A stretch of 30,101 bases of DNA from DASYUM01 sp036001225 (GTDB lineage: Bacteria; Methylomirabilota; Methylomirabilia; Rokubacteriales; DASRDR01), in the NCBI GenBank assembly GCA_036001225.1, contig DASYUM010000211.1, positions 1 through 30,101 of the forward strand, in the 5' to 3' direction. The position numbers and the translations under genes were made by a program. Below, piece by piece: positions 15,248 to 22,317 of this stretch (the stretch's first letter is position 1; each line of letters starts with the position of its first letter). The notes under the pieces were generated by a model. It did not search any database. It worked only from the letters and a program-made list of their open reading frames with translations, and had not been told where the DNA came from.

Positions 15248-15320
15248 CGTGCCCAGCCTACCGGGGAACGCCCCGGGCATCAAGTCCGCAGCCGGCGCCG
15301 GGGTCACGCCGGCCCGGGCG

Positions 15321-15722
15321 TCAGAGGCTGCGCTTGCGGCCCCGCAGCCCGCGCCGACTCCCCTTCCGCTTGAAGCCGCCTCGGCGCTCGAACGGGGGCG
15401 GCCCGCCGCCGAACGGCGAGGCATCCCGCGGCGGGCCGGCCGATCGGAAGGCCGGCGGTCCGTCACCGCGACGCGGGCGGGCGTCGGCCGCGTTGATCGT
15501 GAGCTTGCGGCCGCCCAGCTCGACCTGGTTGAACCGGCGAATCGCCTCGGCGGCCTCAGCCTCGCTGGCGAACTCGACGAACGCGAAGCCTCGCGGGCGA
15601 CCCGTCTCGCGATCGGTGGGGAGGACCACGCCGACGATGTTGCCCGCCGGCGCGAGCGCGGCCGCCAGCTCCTCCCGGGTGGTCCCGTAACTCAGGTTGC
15701 CGACGAAGATCTTGGTGGAAAT
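15321..15722 (-). CDS. RRM-type RNA-binding protein with probable ATT start codon
   Basis: This protein of about 133 residues has one RNA recognition motif. RNP2 is IFVGNL (5-10) and RNP1 is RGFAFVEF; a basic, Gly/Pro/Arg-rich tail ends in KRKGSRRGLRGRKRSL. The only complete RRM begins at ATT (15722-15720), which is preceded by AAGGAGGA at ideal spacing. That ATT aligns with the ATG of the neighbouring RRM gene (ISTKIFVGNLSY against MASKLYVGGLSY). The first conventional start (GTG at 15629) would remove RNP2 and half the domain. ATT initiation is known for infC and a few other genes; here it is inferred. The gene follows a perfect intrinsic terminator by about 26 nt, so its expression seems to need readthrough. 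Single-RRM proteins of this kind in bacteria are often linked to cold or stress. Confidence 0.8.
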   Translation of the reverse strand: MSTKIFVGNLSYGTTREELAAALAPAGNIVGVVLPTDRETGRPRGFAFVEFASEAEAAEAIRRFNQVELGGRKLTINAADARPRRGDGPPAFRSAGPPRDASPFGGGPPPFERRGGFKRKGSRRGLRGRKRSL

Positions 15723-15748
15723 AGCCTCCTCCTTCTCAGCTCGGGGTG

Positions 15749-15785
15749 AAAAAAAAGCGGCGCAGGAGTATCACTCCTGCGCCGC
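15749..15785 (-). terminator. Intrinsic terminator after the upstream RRM gene, possible attenuator for the next gene
   Basis: On the minus strand a perfect 13-bp stem GCGGCGCAGGAGT/ACTCCTGCGCCGC (15785-15773 with 15769-15757, 3-nt loop) is followed by eight T residues (15756-15749). It lies 24 nt after the stop codon of the RRM gene at 15810-16106. The ribosome-binding site of the downstream RRM gene begins only about 10-15 nt after the T-tract, leaving no room for a separate promoter downstream of it. Confidence 0.9.
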
Positions 15786-15809
15786 CTCGGAGTGAGATGC
15801 CGTATCGCC

Positions 15810-16106
15810 CTACCAGCGTGCGGTGCGCCGGGCGCCACCGCCGGAGCCGCCGCCCGTGCCCGGCGACTTCGCGATGTTCACCGTCAGCTTCCGGCCCTCG
15901 AACGGCTGGTCGTGCAGCTTGGAGATGGCCGCCTGGGCCTCGGCCTGCGAGGACATCTCCACGAAGCCGAACCCCCGGGACTGGCCCGAGAACCGGTCCG
16001 TGATGACCGTGGCGGACTCCACGGTCCCGCACTGCGCGAAGTACTCGCGGAGGCTCTCGGAGGTGGTGGAATAGGACAACCCGCCCACGTACAGCTTGGA
16101 CGCCAT
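15810..16106 (-). CDS. RRM-type RNA-binding protein (single RNA recognition motif)
   Basis: This 98-residue protein is almost entirely one RRM. RNP2 is LYVGGL (5-10), RNP1 is RGFGFVEM (about 45-52), and the beta-4 strand is RKLTVNIAK. A short Gly-rich tail ends in GGGSGGGARRTARW. The length and layout match the small Gly-tailed RNA-binding proteins of cyanobacteria, proteobacteria and related phyla. They bind single-stranded RNA and are often cold-induced or act as RNA chaperones. The ATG at 16106 has GAGGAGG upstream. An extended -10 promoter (16250-16258) would give a leader of about 135 nt, and a perfect terminator follows the gene. The gene is a paralogue of the next one downstream. Confidence 0.94.
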   Translation of the reverse strand: MASKLYVGGLSYSTTSESLREYFAQCGTVESATVITDRFSGQSRGFGFVEMSSQAEAQAAISKLHDQPFEGRKLTVNIAKSPGTGGGSGGGARRTARW

Positions 16107-16249
16107 GTGGCGCCTCCTCTAGCCCCGGATCGGCCGAGGCTCTGCTCTTCCGCACTCGATTCACGCCCCGGAGACGCGGAAGCAGCCGTCGGAGGCGAGG
16201 CCCAGTCGATGCGCCGTCAGTCGGCGCGAGAACCCGGCAGGACGTCAGG

Positions 16250-16258
16250 AGTATAGCA
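16250..16258 (-). promoter_or_regulatory. Extended -10 promoter for the RRM gene, with long 5' leader
   Basis: On the minus strand TGC-TATACT (16258-16250) is an extended -10 hexamer with five of six consensus bases. No good -35 is seen, which extended -10 promoters tolerate. Transcription would begin near 16243 and leave about 135 nt before the ATG at 16106. The leader contains a perfect GCGCCG-ACTGA-CGGCGC hairpin near 16212-16228. Long structured leaders are usual for cold-shock-type RNA-binding protein genes. Confidence 0.55.
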
Positions 16259-16301
16259 CGCGGGGACGCCGACCCCCCCGAAATTCTGCCGACCGGGGAG
16301 C

Positions 16302-18143
16302 TCAGGGCGCCCGGCGGCGGAGGGCGGCGGCGATGGCGCCCGGCAAGGGTCGGGTCTCCAGCTCCTCGAGGGTCGCCGGCAGGGCGAGGGACCAGTTCGG
16401 CCACTCCGTGGTCGTCTGGGGCATGTTGGGCCGCTCGGGGACGGCGCAGGCGTCCTCGAGGGTCGCGGTCAGGATCGCCGACGGGGCCCGCCCGAGCACC
16501 TCGTAGGTCCGCACGATGACCTGCTCGGGCGGGGCGTCGTCGGGGAGCCGGCCGAAACCCCGCAGCCGCTCGCGGATCGCCCCGACGGCCGCCGCGTTCG
16601 GCTGGAGGCCGAGCCCGTTCTGGGCCGCCAGGTCGGCGCCCGTCCAGAGTCCCGCCACCGTCGGCAGGTCGTGGGTGGTGACGGCGGCGACCGCCCGTCG
16701 GGGGTAGCGCACCGGCCGCGCCTTTTCGAACCAGAGCACCCGATAGGAGAGCACGCCGGCGGCCGCGAGATGCTCGCGCATCCCGGGCTCGGCGGTGCCA
16801 AGGTCTTCGGCCACCACGACGGCGCCGGCGCGCTGGCTTTCCAGCGCGATGATGGCCAACAAGTCGTCGGTCGGGTAGCGGACGAAGGCGCCCTCGACCG
16901 GGCTCGCCCCCTCGGGGATCCAGAAGAGCCGGAACAGACCCAGCGCGTGGTCCACCCGGAGACCGCCGGCGTGGCGAAGCGTGGCGCGGATCGTCTGGAT
17001 GAACGGCTCGTAGCCCGCCGCGGCGAGGCGGTGGGGGACGAAGGGGGGCAGCCGCCAGTCCTGGCCGCGCGTGTTGTAGCGGTCAGGGGGCGCGCCGACC
17101 GTCACGTCGTGCGCCAGGATCCCCTGCCAGACCCAGGCGTCGGCGCCGCCGGGATCCACCCCGACCGGCAGGTCCTGCGTGACCGGCAGCTCCGCCGCCG
17201 CCCGCGCGAGCTGGGCGTCGATGAGCCACTGGAGCCAGGCGTGAAACCGCACGCGCTCGGCCTCGGCGGTCGCGAATCGGGCGACCGCGGGCGCGTCGGG
17301 CCGCCGGTAGTCGGCGGGCCAGGCGCGCCAGTCACGGCCGTGGCGCTCGGCGAGGACGCAGAAGGTCGCGAACTCGTCGAGGGCTCGGCCCTGGTCGGCG
17401 CGGTAGCGTTCGAAGGCAGGGTTGCCGGCTGAGCGTGGCCAGAGGCGCTCCAGCGCGGCCAGCTTGAGCCGGTAGACGGCGTCGCGGTCGATCCGGCGGG
17501 CCGCGTTCAGCGCACGCCCGGCGGCCGCCAGCGGCTCCAGCTCGACGGCGGCCTCGGCCGCGCCGGGCAGTTCCTCGATGCGGAGGTAGAGCGGGTTCCG
17601 GTACCGGCGACTGCTCGGGAAGTAGGGGCTCGGCTCTTGGGGCAGCCCCGGCGAGGCGGCGTGGAGCGGGTTCACGAGCAGCAGGCCGGCACCCAGCTCG
17701 CGCGCCGACCACCGGGCCAGCCGGCGGAGGTCGGCGAGGTCGCCGATCCCCCAGCTCTTCTCCGAGCGCGTCGCGTAGAGCTGGACGGCCCAGCCCCAGG
17801 TCCGCAGGCCAGGCGGCCAATGGCAGCGACCAGGGCTCGTGATCAGCCGGGTCGCCGGCGCGCCGTCGAGCGGGCGCAGCTCGTGGTAGCCGAGCGGCAG
17901 ATCCGGCGGCAGGCGGCGCTCGAGCCGGATGACGCTGCCGTCTTCGAGGGCCAGGTCGGCGGGACCGGGAAGCGCGCGCACGCGACCCGCCCGGACGACG
18001 AGCACGCGCGATGCGGCCGGCGGCGCGGCCCCCCCGTCGCCCATCGCGGCGCGCAACGCCGCGCGCGTCGCCTCGCCGGTCGGCCGCCAGACGCCGTCGG
18101 CGTCTTCGTAGCCGGCGGTGATCCCCCAGGGATCCTCGGTCAC
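16302..18143 (-). CDS. malQ: 4-alpha-glucanotransferase (amylomaltase, GH77)
   Basis: This 613-residue GH77 enzyme transfers alpha-1,4-glucan segments between maltodextrins in the cytoplasm. Catalytic residues are visible: nucleophile D398 in GLRVDHALGLFRLFWIPEG, acid/base E446 in VVAEDLGT, and the third acid D492 in THDLPT. WGIGDLADLRRLARW and the PSPYFPSSRRYRNPLYL block are family hallmarks. It has an N-terminal extension of about 110 residues before the catalytic barrel (starting VTEDPWGITAGYEDADGVWRP), as in longer MalQ forms. The start is GTG at 18143 because it overlaps the treZ stop (GTGA); the open frame goes further upstream only as an antisense-like reading of treZ. It is the second gene of a treZ-malQ operon and would recycle maltodextrins left by trehalose synthesis from glycogen. 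Confidence 0.95.
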   Translation of the reverse strand: MTEDPWGITAGYEDADGVWRPTGEATRAALRAAMGDGGAAPPAASRVLVVRAGRVRALPGPADLALEDGSVIRLERRLPPDLPLGYHELRPLDGAPATRLITSPGRCHWPPGLRTWGWAVQLYATRSEKSWGIGDLADLRRLARWSARELGAGLLLVNPLHAASPGLPQEPSPYFPSSRRYRNPLYLRIEELPGAAEAAVELEPLAAAGRALNAARRIDRDAVYRLKLAALERLWPRSAGNPAFERYRADQGRALDEFATFCVLAERHGRDWRAWPADYRRPDAPAVARFATAEAERVRFHAWLQWLIDAQLARAAAELPVTQDLPVGVDPGGADAWVWQGILAHDVTVGAPPDRYNTRGQDWRLPPFVPHRLAAAGYEPFIQTIRATLRHAGGLRVDHALGLFRLFWIPEGASPVEGAFVRYPTDDLLAIIALESQRAGAVVVAEDLGTAEPGMREHLAAAGVLSYRVLWFEKARPVRYPRRAVAAVTTHDLPTVAGLWTGADLAAQNGLGLQPNAAAVGAIRERLRGFGRLPDDAPPEQVIVRTYEVLGRAPSAILTATLEDACAVPERPNMPQTTTEWPNWSLALPATLEELETRPLPGAIAAALRRRAP

Positions 18144-19861
18144 GCGGGGCCGAGGATCACCGCCGACTCGGGGGGCAGGTCGACGCCGGCGGCCCCCACC
18201 TTTATATAGGGGGCCGAGGCGAGGAGCAGCTCCCGCGGACGGCCCGCGGCCACCGGGACCCGCTGCGCCCGATCGGCCAGATTGGCAACCACGGTCACCG
18301 CTCCCCGCTCCACGGCGAGCCAGCGGTCGGCCTCGTCGAATCCCACGCGCACGCCGTCTTCGCCGAGCAAGCGCTCGCGCCGGAACCGGATCAGGCGGCG
18401 GTGCCACTCGAGCAGCCCGCGGTGTGGCTCGCGGGCCCGCTCGTCCCAGTCGAGCTTCGAGCGCTCGTAGGTCCCGGGCGCCTGCGGATCGGGGACATCT
18501 TCCGGCTTCCAGCCGAACGCGGCGAACTCGTGCCGCCGCCCCTCGGAGACGGCGCGGGCCAGCGCGGGGTCCTCGTGGTCGGTGAAGTAGAGGAAGGGCG
18601 ACGAAGCGCCCCACTCCTCCCCCTGGAACAGCATGGGGACGAAGGGCGAGGTCAGCACCAGCGCGGCCGCGACCCGCGAGAGGCCGGTCGAGAGCAGGTG
18701 GCTCGACCGCTCGCCCCGGGCGCGGTTGCCGATCTGGTCGTGGTTCTGGAGGTAGCCCAGGAAGCGCCAGCGCGGCAGCCCGGTCGCCGGCCGGCCATGA
18801 CGCCGGCCGCGGAAGCGCGAGGGCCGCCCGGCGTAGACGAAGACCGACTCCAGCGCCGTGGCCAGGTCGGTCAGCGAGCCGAAGTCGGCGTAGTACCCGC
18901 CGCGCTCCCCGGTCAGCACCGTGTGGAGCGCGTGATGGAAGTCGTCGCTCCACTGGGCGTCGAGCCCGTGGCCGCCGACCTCGGGCCGGCGAACGATCCG
19001 CGGGTCGTTCAGGTCGCTCTCCGCGATCAGGACGAGGTGCCGACCGAGACGTGCCTCCAGCACGTCCATCTCGACCGCGAGCTGCTCCAGGAGGTGGACG
19101 GCCGAGGTGTCCACGATGGCGTGGACGGCGTCGAGCCGGAGGCCGTCGGCGTGATAGTCGCGGAGCCAGGTGAGCGCGTTGTCGCAGAAGAAGCCGCGCA
19201 CCTCGTCACTCCCGGGGCCGTCGAGGTTGACCGCCTGGCCCCACGGCGTCGCGTAGCGCGTGGTGAAGTAGGGCCCGAAGCGCCCGAGATAGTTGCCGGC
19301 CGGGCCGAGGTGGTTGTAAACGACGTCGAGCAGCACGGCGAGGCCACGGGCGTGACAGGCGGCCACCAGGCGCTTGAGGCCCTCGGGACCGCCGTAGGCG
19401 TGGTGAGGCGCGAAGAGGTCTACGCCGTCGTAGCCCCAGCCATGACGGCCGGCGAACTGGTTGACCGGCATCAGCTCGACGTGGGTGATGCCGAGCTCCA
19501 CCAGGGCGTCCAGACGCTCGATGGCGGCCTCGAAAGTGCCGGCGGGAGTGAAGGTGCCGACGTGCAGCTCGTAGACCACGCCGGCCGCCAGCGGGGGGGC
19601 CTGCCAGCCGGCATCGGTCCACGGGAACGCTGCGTGATCGACCAGCCGGGACGGCCCGTGCACCCCGTGGGGTTGCCACGGCGAGCGGGGATCGGGCAGC
19701 GGCGGCCCGCCGTCGAGCACGAAGGCGTAGTCGGTGCCCGGCCCGACCCCCGGCGCCTCCGACGCCCACCAGCCGCCGGCCTCGGCGGTCATCGGCAGTC
19801 GCTGGTCGCCGACGGCGACCTCGACCCGGATGGCGTCGGGCGCCCACACGCGGAAGACCAT
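18140..19861 (-). CDS. treZ: Malto-oligosyltrehalose trehalohydrolase
   Basis: This 573-residue GH13 enzyme releases trehalose from maltooligosyl-trehalose, the product of TreY. An N-terminal beta-sandwich (MVFRVWAPDAIRVEVAV) leads to a TIM barrel. Nucleophile D244 is in GLRLDAVHAI, acid/base E281 in LIAESDLND and D375 in LQNHDQIGN; the spacing matches known TreZ enzymes. ELMPVNQFAGRHGWGYDGVDLFAPHHAYGGP is diagnostic of TreZ rather than glycogen-branching enzyme. ATG at 19861 was chosen because GGAG precedes it and the fold starts there; a frame extension of 12 codons is possible. TreY, which normally pairs with it, is not in the window. The gene is coupled to malQ and diverges from the MFS remnant. 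Confidence 0.94.
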   Translation of the reverse strand: MVFRVWAPDAIRVEVAVGDQRLPMTAEAGGWWASEAPGVGPGTDYAFVLDGGPPLPDPRSPWQPHGVHGPSRLVDHAAFPWTDAGWQAPPLAAGVVYELHVGTFTPAGTFEAAIERLDALVELGITHVELMPVNQFAGRHGWGYDGVDLFAPHHAYGGPEGLKRLVAACHARGLAVLLDVVYNHLGPAGNYLGRFGPYFTTRYATPWGQAVNLDGPGSDEVRGFFCDNALTWLRDYHADGLRLDAVHAIVDTSAVHLLEQLAVEMDVLEARLGRHLVLIAESDLNDPRIVRRPEVGGHGLDAQWSDDFHHALHTVLTGERGGYYADFGSLTDLATALESVFVYAGRPSRFRGRRHGRPATGLPRWRFLGYLQNHDQIGNRARGERSSHLLSTGLSRVAAALVLTSPFVPMLFQGEEWGASSPFLYFTDHEDPALARAVSEGRRHEFAAFGWKPEDVPDPQAPGTYERSKLDWDERAREPHRGLLEWHRRLIRFRRERLLGEDGVRVGFDEADRWLAVERGAVTVVANLADRAQRVPVAAGRPRELLLASAPYIKVGAAGVDLPPESAVILGPA

Positions 19862-19930
19862 TGCCAGCGCTCCAAGCAAATGTCGGGCCGGCGCCATGCC
19901 GGCTCCGCTCGCGCGGAAACGAGCCGTCCC

Positions 19931-19959
19931 TTGCCGGCTGCCGGACCCTCATCTATTCT
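19931..19959 (+). promoter_or_regulatory. Sigma70-type promoter ahead of the MFS remnant and kup
   Basis: TTGCCG (19931-19936), a 17-bp spacer and TATTCT (19954-19959) form the best-spaced promoter seen in the window. It lies 25 bp before the ATG of the degraded MFS gene (19985). Since that gene's stop overlaps the kup start and no other promoter is evident between them, this promoter may now drive kup through about 430 nt of dead coding sequence. Confidence 0.5.
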
Positions 19960-19984
19960 GGAACAGCAGCGCCAATCATGCACC

Positions 19985-20403
19985 ATGCGCCTTCCGGCCG
20001 CCCTCCGGGCGCTCGAGCATCGGGACTTCCGGCTGTTCTGGTCGGGGCAGCTCCTGTCGCTGGTCGGGCGGTGGATGCAGGCCATCGGGCAGTCGTGGCT
20101 GGTCCTCGAACTGACGGGGTCGCCGCTCACTTCGTGATCGGAGCGGCCCAGATCCTCTTCCTGGCCAGCAGCAACACCGCGCTCCAGGTCACGGTCCCGG
20201 ATGAGCTGCGCGGCCGGGTGATGAGCCTCTACTCGCTGGTCTTCGCCGGCGTGTCGCCGGTGGGGGCATTCCTGATCGGTGGGATCGCCGAAGCCTTCGG
20301 CGCACCGGCGGCCTGCGCCGCCGGGGGCGGGCTCGGCCTGGTCTGCGTCCTCGGGTTGGCCGCCCGCTGGGCCCGGCCGGTGGCCACGCCCGAGGTGACA
20401 TGA
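19985..20403 (+). pseudogene. MFS transporter remnant (middle deleted and frameshifted)
   Basis: The first 50 codons (19985-20137) encode MRLPAALRALEHRDFRLFWSG, QLLSLVGRWMQ and WLVLELTGSPL, the first helix region of EntS/MFS_3-type exporters, then hit a stop. In another frame from about 20131 to 20403 the text resumes with FVIGAAQILFLASSNTALQ, VPDELRGRVMSLYSLVF and GVSPVGAFLIGGIAEAFGAPAA, the last helices of the same family. Intact members have about 400-420 residues, so some 250 residues and the reading frame were lost at a junction near 20130-20140. No functional transporter can be made. The remnant's TGA overlaps the kup ATG (ATGA), so the old operon order is preserved. Confidence 0.88.
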
Positions 20404-22295
20404 CTCCCATCCCTCGCCCCCAACCGGGGACCGGGAACGAGCCTCCCCGCGGCCGCCACCTGGCCGCGCTCTCGCTGACCGCGCTGGGGGTCGTCTACGG
20501 GGACATCGGCACCAGCCCGCTCTACGCTTTCCGGGAGTGCTTCAAGCCAGAGTACGGGCTGGCCCCGACGGCCGACACCGTCCTCAGCATCCTGTCGCTC
20601 ATCGTGTGGTCGCTCGTCCTCATCGTGAGCGTGAAGTACATCGGCGTCATGATGCAGGCCGACAACCGGGGCGAAGGCGGAATCCTCGCCCTGCTGGCGC
20701 TGATCGCGCGAACGCCGCGCCGGCGCACGGTCGTCGTCCTCGGGCTGTTCGGCGCCGCCCTCCTCTACGGCGACGGCGTGATCACGCCGGCCATCTCGGT
20801 CCTCAGCGCGGCCGAGGGGCTGGAGGTGGTCGCCCCCGCCTTCCAGCCCTACGTCGTCCCCACCACGCTGGCCCTCCTCTTCCTGCTCTTCCTCGTTCAG
20901 AAGCGGGGCACCGCGCGGGTGGGAAGCGTCTTCGGCCCCATCATGCTCGTCTGGTTCACGACAATTGCCGCCCTCGGCGTGGTGGCGATCGCCCGGGCGC
21001 CCGCCGTGCTGCAGGCCCTGAACCCCTGGTACGCGATCCGGTTCTTCGCGGACCACGGGCTCGCCGGTGCCCTCGTCCTCGGCGCCGTCGTCCTGGCGGT
21101 GACCGGCGCCGAAGCGCTCTACGCGGACATGGGCCACTTCGGCCGCCGGCCGATCCGCCTGGTGTGGCTCGTCTTCGTCCTGCCCGCCCTGGTTCTCAAC
21201 TACTTCGGCCAGGGGGCGCTGGTGCTGACCGCGCCGGAGGCGGTCTCCAACCCCTTCTACCGGCTGGCCCCGCGCTGGTTCCTCTATCCCCTCCTGGTCA
21301 TCGCCACGCTGGCCACCATCGTCGCCTCCCAAGCTCTGATCTCCGGCGCCTTTTCGCTCACCCGTCAGGCGGTACGGCTCGGCTACTGCCCGCGGGTCAC
21401 CATCGTCCACACCTCGCGGGAGGAGGCCGGTCAGATCTACATCCCCGAGGTCAACGTGGCGCTGATGGTGGCCTGCCTCGCCCTGGTCGTCGGCTTCGGG
21501 TCCTCGAGCGCGCTGGGCGCCGCCTACGGCGTCGCGGTCACCGGCACCATGGCCATCACCGACGTCCTGTTCTACGTCCTCGCCCGCCAGCGCTGGCGCT
21601 GGTCGGCCGGGCGGGCGGCGCTGGTGGCGGGCGGCTTCCTGGCCGTGGACCTGGCGTTCCTGGCGACCAACCTGGTCAAGTTCGCCGACGGCGGCTGGGT
21701 CCCGCTGGCCATCGGGGCGGCCGTGTTCCTGCTCATGACCACCTGGCGACGCGGCAGCGAGCTGGTCGGCCGCATCTTCGCCGGGAACTCGATGCCGCTC
21801 GACCGATTCCTGGCCGAGGTCGACCGGCTCCAGCCGCCCCGGGTCCGCGGCACCGCGGTCTTCCTGACCGCCGGCAGCGAGGGGACGCCGCTGGCCCTGG
21901 TCCTCCACCTCGAGCACAACAAGGCGCTCCACGAGGAGATCGTCTTCCTGACGGTCACGACCGAGGAAGTCCCCGAGGTGCCGGATGGGGAGCGGGTGCA
22001 GACCAGGCGGCTCGGGGACGGGCTGTACCGGGTGACGGCATCCTACGGCTTCATGGAGACGCCCGACGTCCCGGCGGTGCTGCGGCGCTGCTGCGACGAC
22101 GGGCTGCGGGCCGAGCCCGACCAGACGACGTATTATCTCGGACGGGCTCGGCTCCGGCCGGTCGGGCCGGCGCCCATGATGAAGTGGCGGAAGCTGCTGT
22201 TCGGCTTCATGGCGCGGAACGCGCGCTCGGTGGGGGAGTACTTCGGGATCCCGCCCGAGCGCGTGGTGGAGCTGGGCGCCCACATCGAGTTCTGA
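20400..22295 (+). CDS. kup: KUP/HAK/KT family potassium uptake protein
   Basis: This 631-residue K+ transporter, probably a K+/H+ symporter, lies in the inner membrane. It has the family signature ALGVVYGDIGTSPLYAFRECF (residues 27-47), a second block ALLYGDGVITPAISVLSAAEG, and about 12 hydrophobic segments up to residue 460. VKYIGVMMQADNRGEGGILALLALI is another Kup hallmark. The C-terminal 170 residues form the cytoplasmic domain ending in GEYFGIPPERVVELGAHIEF, the normal Kup terminus. Length is normal. The ATG is shared with the stop of a wrecked MFS gene, so translation was probably coupled to it. An amidase gene follows 22 nt later with its own strong ribosome-binding site. Confidence 0.95.
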   Translation: MTPIPRPQPGTGNEPPRGRHLAALSLTALGVVYGDIGTSPLYAFRECFKPEYGLAPTADTVLSILSLIVWSLVLIVSVKYIGVMMQADNRGEGGILALLALIARTPRRRTVVVLGLFGAALLYGDGVITPAISVLSAAEGLEVVAPAFQPYVVPTTLALLFLLFLVQKRGTARVGSVFGPIMLVWFTTIAALGVVAIARAPAVLQALNPWYAIRFFADHGLAGALVLGAVVLAVTGAEALYADMGHFGRRPIRLVWLVFVLPALVLNYFGQGALVLTAPEAVSNPFYRLAPRWFLYPLLVIATLATIVASQALISGAFSLTRQAVRLGYCPRVTIVHTSREEAGQIYIPEVNVALMVACLALVVGFGSSSALGAAYGVAVTGTMAITDVLFYVLARQRWRWSAGRAALVAGGFLAVDLAFLATNLVKFADGGWVPLAIGAAVFLLMTTWRRGSELVGRIFAGNSMPLDRFLAEVDRLQPPRVRGTAVFLTAGSEGTPLALVLHLEHNKALHEEIVFLTVTTEEVPEVPDGERVQTRRLGDGLYRVTASYGFMETPDVPAVLRRCCDDGLRAEPDQTTYYLGRARLRPVGPAPMMKWRKLLFGFMARNARSVGEYFGIPPERVVELGAHIEF

Positions 22296-22317
22296 ATCTC
22301 GGAGGAGAGGAGTCGAC

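Noticed and set aside
15261..15276. CCGGGG-AACG-CCCCGG hairpin as a terminator upstream of glnS
   Set aside because: It has no T-tract and lies within the glnS leader; kept only as a leader hairpin.
15248..15466. N-terminal extension of glnS to 15466
   Set aside because: The extra 73 residues are low-complexity and overlap the RRM gene; similarity to GlnRS begins after MDTG.
18144..18953. Upstream extension of malQ to 18953
   Set aside because: It is an out-of-frame reading of treZ; the GTG at 18143 overlapping the treZ stop is the natural start.
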